Assembly (NCBI GenBank): GCA_949152475.1
Contig: OX424561.1
Span: 43,862,802-43,926,801, forward strand
Origin: Terebella lapidaria
Lineage: Eukaryota; Annelida; Polychaeta; Terebellida; Terebellidae
Length of the DNA: 64,000 nucleotides
Direction: 5' to 3'
In this document: positions 25,194 through 38,000 of the stretch, piece by piece
Layout: each line of letters begins with the position of its first letter
How positions within the stretch are numbered: the first letter of the stretch is position 1
Notes under the pieces: generated by a model
Told to the model about the DNA's origin: nothing
Seen by the model: the letters and a program-made list of their open reading frames with translations, nothing else
The model's database searches: none
Made by a program: the position numbers and the translations under genes

Positions 25194-26054
25194 ATGAATG
25201 TAAGTATCAATCTATTACCACCAATAGTCAGATTTCGATGATGCCAATAACAAACGTAAAACACAACATTTTGCAATAGAAACAAAGCCCGACCAAATAG
25301 TTCATCCAAAGACACACTGGCGTCATCAGGGGCAGACAGTGTGAAATATAGTAGTTTCTACTGTACACCTGATGGAATTAGTATACAACTGCCGAACAAC
25401 CTATGAAAATAATTTAGAAATCCGAAACAAACCCCATAGAACAGATACATGACAAGTACATAAGTACCTAATCACAAGCCAGAAGGCTACTGAGTTGATG
25501 GTATCATCGGGGACAAATTTAACGTCCGCCAGCAGTGACACCGACTCAGTGGTATGAATGTAAGTATCAATCTATTACCACCAATAGTCAGATTTTGATG
25601 ATGCCAATAACAAACGTAAAACACAACATTTTGCAATAGAAACAAAGCCCGACCAAATAGTTCATCCAAAGACACACTGGCGTCATCAGGGGCAGACAGT
25701 GTGAAATATAATTGTTTCCACTGTACACCTGATGGAATTAGTATACAACTGCCCAACAACCTATGAAAATAATTTAGAAATCCGAAACAAACCCCATAGA
25801 ACAGATACATGACAAGTACATAAGTACCTAATCACAAGCCAGAAGGCTACTGAGTTGATGGTATCCTCAGGGACAGATTTAACGTCCGCCAGCAGTGACA
25901 CCGACTCAGTGGTATGAATGTAAGTATCAATCTATTACCACCAATAGTCAGATTTTGATGATGCCAATAACAAACGTAAAACACAACATTTTGCAATAGA
26001 AACAAAGCCCGACCAAACAGTTCATCCAAAGACACTATTTGGTCAGGATTTGTT
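25194..26054 (-). repeat. Satellite B right array, 360-bp unit, minus orientation
   Basis: About 2.4 units, reverse complement of the left B array. The landmark ATGAATGTAAGTATCAATC recurs at 25194, 25554 and 25914, exactly 360 bp apart. The outer end meets satellite A in the same unit phase as on the left side. Confidence 0.93.
26001..26054. repeat. Hairpin at the right A/B border
   Basis: Arms 26001-26021 and 26034-26054 are complementary at 18 of 21 positions (AACAAAGCCCGACCAAACAGT against ACTATTTGGTCAGGATTTGT plus T), with a 12-base loop. It mirrors the hairpin at 21965-22012 and again marks the exact switch between satellites. Confidence 0.85.
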
Positions 26055-29000
26055 CCCCATGTTATAGCATAGGCGCTCATCGTATTTCATAATGGGCATA
26101 TCGTAAATTTTAAGTTAATTTATTCAGCGAGTGTTTGTGGCTAACAGTTAGTCTAGGGACATAGTACATTGTGACATAAAATGGGGCCGTTTCTGAGAGT
26201 TAATTTTTTAACCCCATATTATAGAATAGGCGCTCATCGTATTTTATAATGGGCATATCGTAAATTTTAAGTTAATTTATTCAGCGAGTGTTTGTGGCTA
26301 ACAGTTAGTCTAGGGACATAGTACATTGTGACATAAAATGGGGCCGTTTATGAGAGTTAATTTTTTAACCCCATGTTATAGCATAGGCGCTCATCGTATT
26401 TTATAATGGGCATATCGTGAATTTTAAGCTAATTTATTCAGCGAGTGTTTGTGGCTAACAGTTAGTCTAGGGACATAGTACATTGTGACATAAAATGGGG
26501 CCGTTTCTGAGAGTTAATTTTTTAACCCCATGTTATAGCATAGGCGCTCATCATATTTTATAATGGGCATATCATAAATTTTAAGCTAATTTATTCAGCG
26601 AGTGTTTGTGGCTAACAGTTAGTCTAGGGACATAGTACATTGTGACATAAAATGGGGCCGTTTCTGAGAGTTAATTTTTTTAACCCCATGTTATAGCATA
26701 GGCGCTCATCGTATTTTATAATGGGCATATCATAAATTTAAATTAATTGATTCAGCGAGTGCTTGTGGCTAACAGTTAGTCTAGGGACATAGTACATTGT
26801 GACATAAAATGGGGGCCGTTTCTGAGAGTTAATTTTTTAACCCCATGTTATAGCATAGGCGCTCATCGTATTTTATAATGGGCATATCGTAAATTTTAAG
26901 TTAATTTATTCAGCGAGTGTTTGTGGCTAACAGTTAGTCTAGGGACATAGTACATTGTGAAATAAAATGAGGCCGTTTCTGAGAGTTAATTTTTTAACTC
27001 CATGTTATAGCATAGGCGCTCATCGTATTTTATAATGGGCATATCGTAAATTTTAAGTTAATTTATTCAGCGAGTGTTTGTGGCTAACAGTTAGTCTAGG
27101 GACATAGTACATTGTGACATAAAATGGGGCCGTTTCTGAGAGTTAATTTTTTAACCCCATGTTATAGCATAGGCGCTCATCGTATTTTATAATGGGCATA
27201 TCGTAAATTTTAAGTTAATTTATTCAGCGAGTGTTTGTGGCTAACAGTTAGTCTAGGGACATAGTACATTGTGATATAAAATGGGGCCGTTTCTGAGAGT
27301 TAATTTTTTAACCCCATGTTATAGCATAGGCGCTCATCGTATTTTATAATGGGCATGTCGTAAATTTTAAGTTAATTTATTCAGCGAGTGTTTGTGGCTA
27401 ACAGTTAGTCTAGGGACATAGTACATTGTGACATAAAATGGGGCCGTTTCTGAGAGTTAATTTTTTAACCCCATGTTATAGCATAGGCGCTCATCGTATT
27501 TTATAATGTTCATATCGTAAATTTTTTAACCCCATGTTATAGCATAGGCGCTCATCGTATTTTATAATGGGCATATCGTAAATTTTAAGTTAATTTATTC
27601 AGCGAGTGTTTATGGCTAACAGTTAGTCTAGGGACATAATACATTGTTACATAAAATGGGGCCGTTTCTGAGAGTTAATTTTTTAACCCCATGTTATAGC
27701 ATAGGCGCTCATCGTATTTTATAATGGGCATAAGTCTAGGGACATAGTACATTGTGACATAAAATGGGGCCGTTTCTGAGAGTTAATTTTTTAACCCCAT
27801 GTTATAGCATAGGCGCTTATCGTATTTTATAATGGGCATATCGTAAATTTTAAGTTAATTTATTCAGCGAGTGTTTATGGCTAACAGTTAGTCTAGGGAC
27901 ATAATACATTGTTACTTAAAATGGGGCCGTTTCTGAGAGTTAATTTTTTAACCCCATGTTATAGCATAGGCGCTCATCGTATTTTATAATGGGCATATCG
28001 TAAATTTTAAGTTAATTTATTCAGCGAGTGTTTGTGGCTAACAGTTAGTCTAGGGACATAGTACATTGTGACATAAAATGGAGCCGTTTCTGAGAATTAA
28101 TTTTTTAAGCCCATGTTTTAGCATAGGCGCTCATCGTATTTTATATTGGGCATATCGTAAATTTTAAGTTAATTTATTCAGCGAGTGTTTGTGGCTAACA
28201 GTTAGTCTAGGGACATAGTACATTGTGACATAAAATGGGGCCGTTTCTGAGAGTTAATTTTTTAACCCCATGTTATAGCATAGGCGCTCATCGTATTTTA
28301 TAATGGGCATATCGTAAATTTTAAGTTAATTTATTCAGTGAGTGTTTGTGGCTAACAGTTAGTCTAGGGACATAGTACATTGTGACATAAAATGGGGCCG
28401 TTTCTGAGAGTTAATTTTTTAACCCCATTCAGTTATAGCATTCAGAGCATTCAGGGCATATCGTAAATTTTAAGTTAATTTATTCAGCGAGTGTTTGTGG
28501 CTAACAGTTAGTCTAGGGACATAGTACATTGTGACATAAAATGGGGCCGATTCTGAGAGTTAATTTTTTAACCCCATGTTATAGCATAGGCGCTCATCGT
28601 ATTTTATAATGGGCATATCGTAAATTTTAAGTTAATTTATTCAGCGAGTGTTTGTGGCTAACAGTTAGTCTAGGGACATAGTACATTGTGACATAAAATG
28701 GGGCCGTTTCTGAGAGTTAATTCTTTAAACCCATGTTACAGCATAGGCACTCATCGTATTTCATAATGTTCATATCGTAAATTTTAAGTTAATTTATTCA
28801 GCGAGTGTTTGTGGCTAACAGTTAGTTTAGGAACATAGTATATTCTGACATAAAATGGGGCCGTTTCTGAGAGTTAATTTTTTAACCCCATGTTATAGCA
28901 TAGGCGCTCATCGTATTTTATAATGGGCATATCGTAAATTTTAAGTTAATTTATTCAGCGAGTGTTTGTGGCTAACAGTTAGTCTAGGGACATAGTACAT

Positions 29001-32000
29001 TGTGACATAAAATGGGGCCGTTTCTGAGAGTTAATTTTTTTAAGCATAGGCGCTCATCGTATTTTATAATGGGCATATCGTAAATTTTAAGTTAATTTAT
29101 TCAGCGAGTGTTTGTGGCTAACAGTTAGTCTAGTGACATAGTACATTGTGACATAAAATGGGGCCGTTTCTGAGAGTTAATTTTTTAACCCCATGTTATA
29201 GCATAGGCGCTCATCGTATTTTATAATGGGCATATCGTAAATTTTAAGTTAATTTATTCAGCGAGTGTTTGTGGCTAACAGTTAGTCTAGGGACATAGTA
29301 CATTGTGACACAAAATGGGGCCGTTTCTGAGAGTTAAGTTTTTAACCCCATGATATAGCATAGGCGCTCATCGTATTTTATAATGGGCATATCGTAAATT
29401 TTAAGTTAATTTATTCAGCGAGTGTTTGTGGCTAACAGTTAGTCTAGGGACATAGTACATTGTGACATAAAATGGGGCCGTTTCTGAGAGTTAATTTTTT
29501 AACCCAATGTTATAGCAAAGGCGCTCACCGTATTTTATAATGGGCATATCGTAAATTTTAAGTTAATTTATTCAGCGAGTGTTTGTGGCTAACAGTTAGT
29601 CTAGGGACATAGTACATTGTGACATAAAATGGGGCCGTTTCTGAGAGTTAATTTTTTAACCCCATGTTATAGCATAGGCGCTCATCGTATTTTATAATGG
29701 GCATATCGTAAATTTTAAGTTAATTTATTCAGCGAGTGTTTGTGGCTAACAGTTAGTCTAGGGACATAGTACATTGTGACATAAAATGGGGCCGTTTCTG
29801 AGAGTTAATTTTTTAACCCCATGTTATAGCAGAGGCGCTCATCGTATTTTATAATGGGCATATCGTCAATTTTAAGTTAATTTATTCAGCGAGTGTTTGT
29901 GGCTAACAGTTAGTCTAGGGACATAGTACATTGTGACATAAAATGGGGCCGTTTCTGAGAGTTAATGTTTTAACCCCATGTTATAGCATAAGCGCTGATC
30001 GTATTTTATAATGGGCAATTCGTAAATTTTAAGTTAATTTATTCAGCGAGTGTTTGTGGCTAACAGTTAGTCTAGGGACATAGTACATTGTGACATGAAA
30101 TTTGGCCGTTTCTGAGAGTTAATTTTTTAACCCCATGTTATAGCATAGGCGCTCATCGTATTTTATAATGGGCATATCGTAAATTTTAAGTCAATTTATT
30201 CAGCGAGTGTTTGTGGCTAACAGTTAGTCTAGGGACATAGTACATTGTGACATAAACTGGGGCCGTTTCTGAGAGTTAATTTTTTAACCCCATGTTATAG
30301 CATAGGCGCTCATCGTATTTTATAATGGGCATATCGTAAATTTTAAGTTAATTTATTCAGCGAGTGTTTGTGGCTAACAGTTAGTCTAGGGACATAGAAC
30401 ATTGTGACATAAAATGTGGCCGTTTCTGAGAGTTAATTTTTTAACCCCATGTTATAGCATAGGCGCTCATCGTATTTTATAATGGGCATATCGTAAATTT
30501 TAAGTTAATTTATTCAGCGAGTGTTTGTGGCTAACAGTTAGTCTAGGGACATAGTACATTGTGACATAAAATGGGGCCGTTTCTGAGAGTTAATTTTTTA
30601 ACCCCGTGTTATAGTATAGGCGCTCATCTTATTTTATAATGGGCATATCGTCAATTTTAAGTTAATTTATTCAGCGAGTGTTTGTGGCTAACAGTTAGTC
30701 TAGGGACATAGTACATTGTGACATAAAATGGGGCCGTTTCTGAGAGTTAATTTTTTAACCCCATGTTATAGCAGAGGCGCTCATCGTATTTTATAATGGG
30801 CATATCGTCATTTTAAGTTAATTTATTCAGCGAGTGTTTGTGGCTAACAGTTAGTCTAGGGACATAGTACATTGTGACATAAAATGGGGCCGTTTCTGAG
30901 AGTTAATTTTTTAACCCCATGTTATAGCATAGACGCTCATCGTATTTTATAATGGGCATATCGTAAATTTTAAGTTAATTTATTCAGTGAGTGTTTGTGG
31001 CTAACAGTTAGTCTAGCGACATAGTACATTGTGACATAAAATGGGGCCGTTTCTGAGAGTTAATTTTTTAACCCCATGTTATAGCATAGGCGCTCATCGT
31101 ATTTTATAATGGGCATATCGTAAATTTTAAGTTAATTTATTCAGCGAGTGTTTGTGGCTAACAGTTAGTCTAGGGACATAGTACATTGTGACATAAAATG
31201 GGGCCGTTTCTGAGAGTTAATTTTTTAACCCCATGTTATAGCATAGGCGCTCATCGTATTTTATAATGGGCATATCGTAAATTTTAAGTTAATTTATACA
31301 GCGAGTGTTTGTGGCTAACAGTTAGTGTAGGGACATAGTACATTGTGACATAAAATGGGGCCGTTTCTGAGAGTTAATTTTTTAACCCCATGTTATAGCA
31401 TAGGTGCTCATCGTATTTTATAATGGGCATATCGTAAATTTTAAGTTAATTTATTCAGCGAGTGTTTGTGGCTAACAGTTAGTCTAGGGACATAGTACAT
31501 TGTGACATAAAATGGGTCCGTTTCTGAGAGTTAATTTTTTAACCCCGTGTTATAGCATAGGCGCTCATCGTATTTTATAATGGGCATATCGTAAGTTTTA
31601 AGTTAATTTATTCAGCGAGTGTTTGTGGCTAACAGTTAGTCTAGGGACATAGTACATTGTGACAGAAAATGTGGCCGTTTCTGAGAGTTAATTTTTTAAC
31701 CCCATGTTATAGCATAGGCGCTCATCGTATTTTATAATGGGCATATCGTAAATTTTAAGTTAATTTATTCAGCGAGTGTTTGTGGCTAACAGTTAGTCTA
31801 GGGACATAGTACATTGTGACATAAAATGGGGCCGTTTCTGAGAGTTAATTTTTTAACCCCGTGTTATAGTATAGGCGCTCATCGTATTTTATAATGGGCA
31901 TATCGTCAATTTTAAGTTAATTTATTCAGCGAGTGTTTGTGGCTAACAGTTAGTCTAGGGACATAGTACATTGTGACATAAAATGGGGCCGTTTCTGAGA

Positions 32001-35000
32001 GTTAATTTTTTAACCCCATGTTATAGCATAGACGCTCATCGTATTTTATAATGGGCATGTCGTAAATTTTAAGTTAATTTATTCAGTGAGTGTTTGTGGC
32101 TAACAGTTAGTCTAGCGACATAGTACATTGTGACATAAAATGGGGCCGTTTCTGAGAGTTAATTTTTTAACCCCATGTTATAGCATAGGCGCTCATCGTA
32201 TTTTATAATGGGCATATCGTAAATTTTAAGTTAATTTATTCAGCGAGTGTTTGTGGCTAACAGTTAGTCTAGGGACATAGTACATTGTGACATAAAATGG
32301 GGCCGTTTCTGAGAGTTAATTTTTTAACCCCATGTTATGGCTAACAGTGAGCATAGGCGCTCATCGTATTTTATAATGGGCATATCGTAAATTTTAAGTT
32401 AATTTATACAGCGAGTGTTTGTGGCTAACAGTTAGTGTAGGGACATAGTACATTGTGACATAAAATGGGGCCGTTTCTGAGAGTTAATTTTTTAACCCCA
32501 TGTTATAGCATAGGTGCTCATCGTATTTTATAATGGGCATATCGTAAATTTTATGTTAATTTATTCAGCGAGTGTTTGTGGCTAACAGTTAGTCTAGGGA
32601 CATAGTACATTGTGACATAAAATGGGTCCGTTTCTGAGAGTTAATTTTTTAACCCCGTGTTATAGCATAGGCGCTCATCGTATTTTATAATGGGCATATC
32701 GTAAATTTTAAGTTAATTTATTCAGTGAGTGTTTGTGGCTAACAGCTAGTCTAGGGACATAGTACATTGTGACATAAAATGGGGCCGTTTCTGAGAGTTA
32801 ATTTTTTAACCCCATGTTATAGCATATGGGCTCATCGTATTTTATAATGGGCATATCGTAAATTTTAAGTTAATTTATTCAGCGAGTGTTTGTGGCTAAC
32901 AGTTAGTCTAGGGACATAGTACATTGTGACATAAAGTGGGGCCGTTTCTGAGAGTTAATTTTTAACCCCAGGTTATAGCATAGGTGCTCGTCGTTTTTTA
33001 TAATGGGCATATCGTAAATTTTAAGTTAAATTATTCAGCGAGTGTTTGTGGCTAACAGTTAGTCTAGGGACATAGTACATTGTGACATAAAATGGGGCCG
33101 TTTCTGAGAGTTAATTTTTCAACCCCATGTTATAGCATAGGCGCTCATCGTATTTTATAATGGGCATATCGTAAATTTTAAGTTAATATATTCAGCGAGT
33201 GTTTGTGGCTAACAGTTAGTCTATGGACATAGTACATTGTGACATAAAATGGGGCCGTTTCTGAAAGTTAATTTTTTAACCGAATGTTATAGCATAGGCG
33301 CTCATCGTATTTTATAATGGGCATATCGTAAATTTTAAGTTAATTTATTCAGCGAGTGTTTGTGGCTAACAGTTAGTCTAGGGACATAGTACATTGTGAC
33401 ATAAAATGGGGCCGTTTCTGAAAGTTAATTTTTTAACCCCATGTTATAGCATAGGCGTTCATCGTATTTTATAATGGGCATATCGTAAATTTTAAGTTAA
33501 TTTATTCAGCGAGTGTTTGTGGCTAACAGTTAGTCTAGGGACATAGTACATTGTGACATAAAATGAGGCCGTTTCTGAGAGTTAATTTTTTAACCCCATG
33601 TTATAGCATAGGCGCTCATCGTATTTTATAATGGGCATATCGTAAATTTTAAGTTAATTTATTCAGCGAGTGTTTGTGGCTAACAGTTAGTTTAGGGACA
33701 TAGTACATTATGACATAAAATGGGGCCGTTTCTGAGAGTTAATTTTTTAACCCCATGTTATAGCATAGGCGCTCATCGTATTTTATAATGGGCATATCGT
33801 AAATTTTAAGTTAATTTATTCAGCGAGTGTTTGTGGCTAACAGTTAGTCTAGGGACATAGTACATTGTGACATAAAATGGGGCCGTTTCTGAGAGTTAAA
33901 TTTTTAACCCCATGTTATAGCAGAGGCGCTCATCGTATTTTATAATGGGCATATCGTAAATTTTAAGTTAATTTATTCAGCGAGTGTTTGTGGCTAACAG
34001 TTAGTCTAGGGACATAGTACATTGTGACATAAAATGGGGCCGTTTCTGAGAGTTAATTTTTAACCCCAGGTTATAGCATAGGTGCTCATCGTTTTTTTAT
34101 AATGGGCATATCGTAAATTTTAAGTTAAATTATTCAGCGAGTGTTTGTGGCTAACAGTTAGTCTAGGGACATAGTACATTGTGACATAAAATGGGGCCGT
34201 TTCTGAGAGTTAATTTTTCAACCCCATGTTATAGCATAGGCGCTCATCGTATTTTATAATGGGCATATCGTAAATTTTAAGTTAATTTATTCAGTGAGTG
34301 TTTGTGGCTAACAGTTAGTCTAGGGACATAGTACATTGTGACATAAAATGGTGCCGTTTCTGAGAGTTAATTTTTTAACCCCATGTTATAGCAGAGGCGC
34401 TCATCGTATTTTATAATGGGCATATCGTAAATTTTAAGTTAATTTATTCAGCGAGTGTTTGAGGCTAACAGTTAGTCCAGGGACATAGTACATTATGACA
34501 TAAAATGGGGCCGTTTCTGAGAGTTAATTTTTTAACCCCATGTTATAGCAGAGGCGCTCATCGTATTTTATAATGGGCATATCGTAAATTTTAAGTTAAT
34601 TTATTCAGCGAGTGTTTGTGGCTAACAGTTAGTCTAGGGACATAGTACATTGTGACATAAAATGGGGCCGTTTCTGAGAGTTAATTTTTAACCCCAGGTT
34701 ATAGCATAGGTGCTCATCGTTTTTTTATAATGGGCATATCGTAAATTTTAAGTTAAATTATTCAGCGAGTGTTTGTGGCTAACAGTTAGTCTAGGGACAT
34801 AGTACATTGTGACATAAAATGGGGCCGTTTCTGAGAGTTAATTTTTCAACCCCATGTTATAGCATAGGCGCTCATCGTATTTTATAATGGGCATATCGTA
34901 AATTTTAAGTTAATTTATTCAGTGAGTGTTTGTGGCTAACAGTTAGTCTAGGGACATAGTACATTGTGACATAAAATGGTGCCGTTTCTGAGAGTTAATT

Positions 35001-38000
35001 TTTTAACCCCATGTTATAGCAGAGGCGCTCATCGTATTTTATAATGGGCATATCATAAATTTTAAGTTAATTTATTCAGCGAGTGTTTGAGGCTAACAGT
35101 TAGTCCAGGGACATAGTACATTATGACATAAAATGGGGCCGTTTCTGAGAGTTAATTTTTTAACTCCATGTTATAGCATAGGCGCTCATCGTATTTTATA
35201 ATTTGCATATCGTAAATTTTAAGTTAATTTATTCAGCGAGTGTTTGTGGCTAACAGTTAGTCTAGGGAGATTAGTACATTGTGACATAAAATGGGGCCGT
35301 TTCTGAGAGTTAATTTTTTAACCCCATGTTATAGCAGAGGCGCTCATCGTATTTTATAATGGGCATATCGTAAATTTTAAGTTAATTTATTCAGCGAGTG
35401 TTTGTGGCTAACAGTTAGTCCAGGGACATAGTACATTGTGACATAAAATGGGGCCGTTTCTGAGAGTTAATTTTTTAACCCCATGTTATAGCATAGGCGC
35501 TCGTCATATTTTATAATGGGCATATCGTAAATTTTAAGTTAATTTATTCAGCGAGTGTTTGTGGCTAACAGTTAGTCTAGGGACATAGTACATTGTGACA
35601 TAAAATGGGGCCGTTTCTGAGAGTTAATTTTTTAACCCCATGTTATAGCATAGGCGCTCATCGTATTTTATAATGGGCATATCGTAAATTTTAAGTTAAT
35701 TTATTCAGCGAGTGTTTGTGGCTAACAGTTAGTCTAGGGACATAGTGCATTGTGACATAAAATGGGGCCGTTTCTGAGAGTTAATTTTTTAACCCCATGT
35801 TATAGCATAGGCGCTCATCGTATTTTATAATGGGCATATCGTAAATTTTAAGTTAATTTATTCAGCGAGTGTTTGTGGCTAACAGTTAGTCTAGGGACAT
35901 AGTACATCGAGACATAAAATGGGGCCGTTTCTGAAAGTTAATTTTTTAACCCCATGTTATAGCATAGGCGCTCATCGTATATTATTATAGGCATATCGTA
36001 AATTTTAAGTTAATTTATTCAGCGAGTGTTTGTGGCTAACAGTTAGTCTAGGGACATAGTACATTGTGACATAAAATGGGGCCGTTTCTGAGAGTTAATT
36101 TTTTAACCATATGTTATAGCATAGGCGCTCATCGTATTTTATAATGGGCATATCGTAAATTTTAAGTTAATTTATTCAGCGAGTGTTTGTGGCTAACAGT
36201 TAGTCTAGGGACATAGTACATTGTGACATAAAATGGGGCCGTTTCTGAGAGTTAATTTTTTAAATCCATGTTATAGCATAGGTGCTCATCGTATTTTATA
36301 ATGGGCATATCGTAAATTTTAAGTTAACTTATTCAGCGAGTGTTTGTGGCTAACAGTTAGTCTAGGGACATAGTACATTGTGACATAAAATGGGGCCGTT
36401 TCTGAAAGTTAATTTTTTAACCCCATGTTATAACATAGGCGCTTATCGTATTTTATAAAGGGCATATCGTAAATTTTAAGTTAATTTATTCAGCGAGTGT
36501 TTGTGGCTAACAGTTAGTCTAGGGACACAGTACATCGTGACATAAAATGGGGCCGTTTCTGAGAGTTAATTTTTTAACCCCATGCTATAGCATAGGCGCT
36601 CATCGTATTTTATAATGGGCATATCGTAAATTTTAAGTTAATTTATTCAGCGAGTGTTTGTGGCTAACAGTTAGTCTAGGGACATAGTACATTGTGACAT
36701 AAAATGGGGCCGTTTCTGAGAGTTAATTTTTTAACCCCATGTTATAGCATAGGCGCTCATCGTACTTTATAATGGGCATATCGTAAATTTTAAGTTAATT
36801 TATTCAGCGAGTGTTTGTGGCTAACAGTTTGTCTAGGGACATAGTACATTGTGACAAAAAATGGGGCCGTTTCTGAGAGTTAATTTTTTAACCCCATGTT
36901 ATAGCAGAGGCGCTCATCGTATTTTATAATGGGCATATCGTAAATTTTAAGTTAATTTATTCAGCGAGTGTTTGTGTCTAACATTTTGTCTAGGGACATA
37001 GTACATTGTGACATAAAATGGGGCCGTTTCTGAGAGTTAATTTTTAACCCCAGGTTATAGCAAAGGCGCTCATCGTATTTTATAATGGGCATATCGTAAA
37101 TTTTAAGTTAAATTATTCAGCGAGTGTTTGTGGCTAACAGTTAGTCTAGGGACATAGTACATTGTGACATAAAATGGGGCCGTTTCTGAGAGTTAATTTT
37201 TTAACCCCATGTTATAGCATAGGCGCTCATCGTATTTTATAATGGGCATATCGTAAATTTTAAGTTAATTTATTCAGTGAGTGTTTGTGGCTAACAGTTA
37301 GTCTAGGGACATAGTACATTGTGACATAAAATGGTGCCGTTTCTGAGAGTTAATTTTTTAACCTCATGTTATAGCATAGGCGCTCATCATATTTTATAAT
37401 GGGCATATCGTAAATTTTAAGTTAATTTATTCTGCGAGTGTTTGTTGCTAACAGTTAGTCTAGGGACATAGTACATTGTGACATAAAATGGGGCCGTTTC
37501 TGAGAGTTAATTTTTTAACCCCATGTTGTAGCATAGGCGCTCATCGTATTTTATAATGGGCATATCGTAAATTTTAAGCTAATTTATTCAGCGAGTGTTT
37601 GTGGCTAACATTTAGTCTAGGGACATAGTACATTGTGACATAAAATTGGGCCGTTTCTGAGAGTTAATTTTTTAGCCCCATGTTATAGCATAGGCGCTCA
37701 TCGTATTTTATAATGGGCATATCGTAAATTTTAAGTTAATTTATTCAGTGAGTGTTTGTGGCTAACATTTAGTCTAGGGACATATTACATTGTGACGTAA
37801 AATCTGGCCGTTTCTGAGAGTTAATTTTTTAACCCCATGTTATAGCATAGGCGCTCATCGCATTTTATAATGGGCATATCGTAAATTTTAAGTTAATTTA
37901 TTCAGCGAGTGTTTGTGGCTAACAGTTAGTCTAGGGACATAGTACATTGTGACATAAAATGGCGCCGTTCCTAAGAGTTAATTTTTTAGCTCCATGTTAT

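Noticed and set aside
21936-26080. Repeated ~100-aa reading frames as a gene family
   Set aside because: They follow the 360-bp satellite B unit, recur in both arrays in step with it, end at the same stop in each unit and show no recognised domain.
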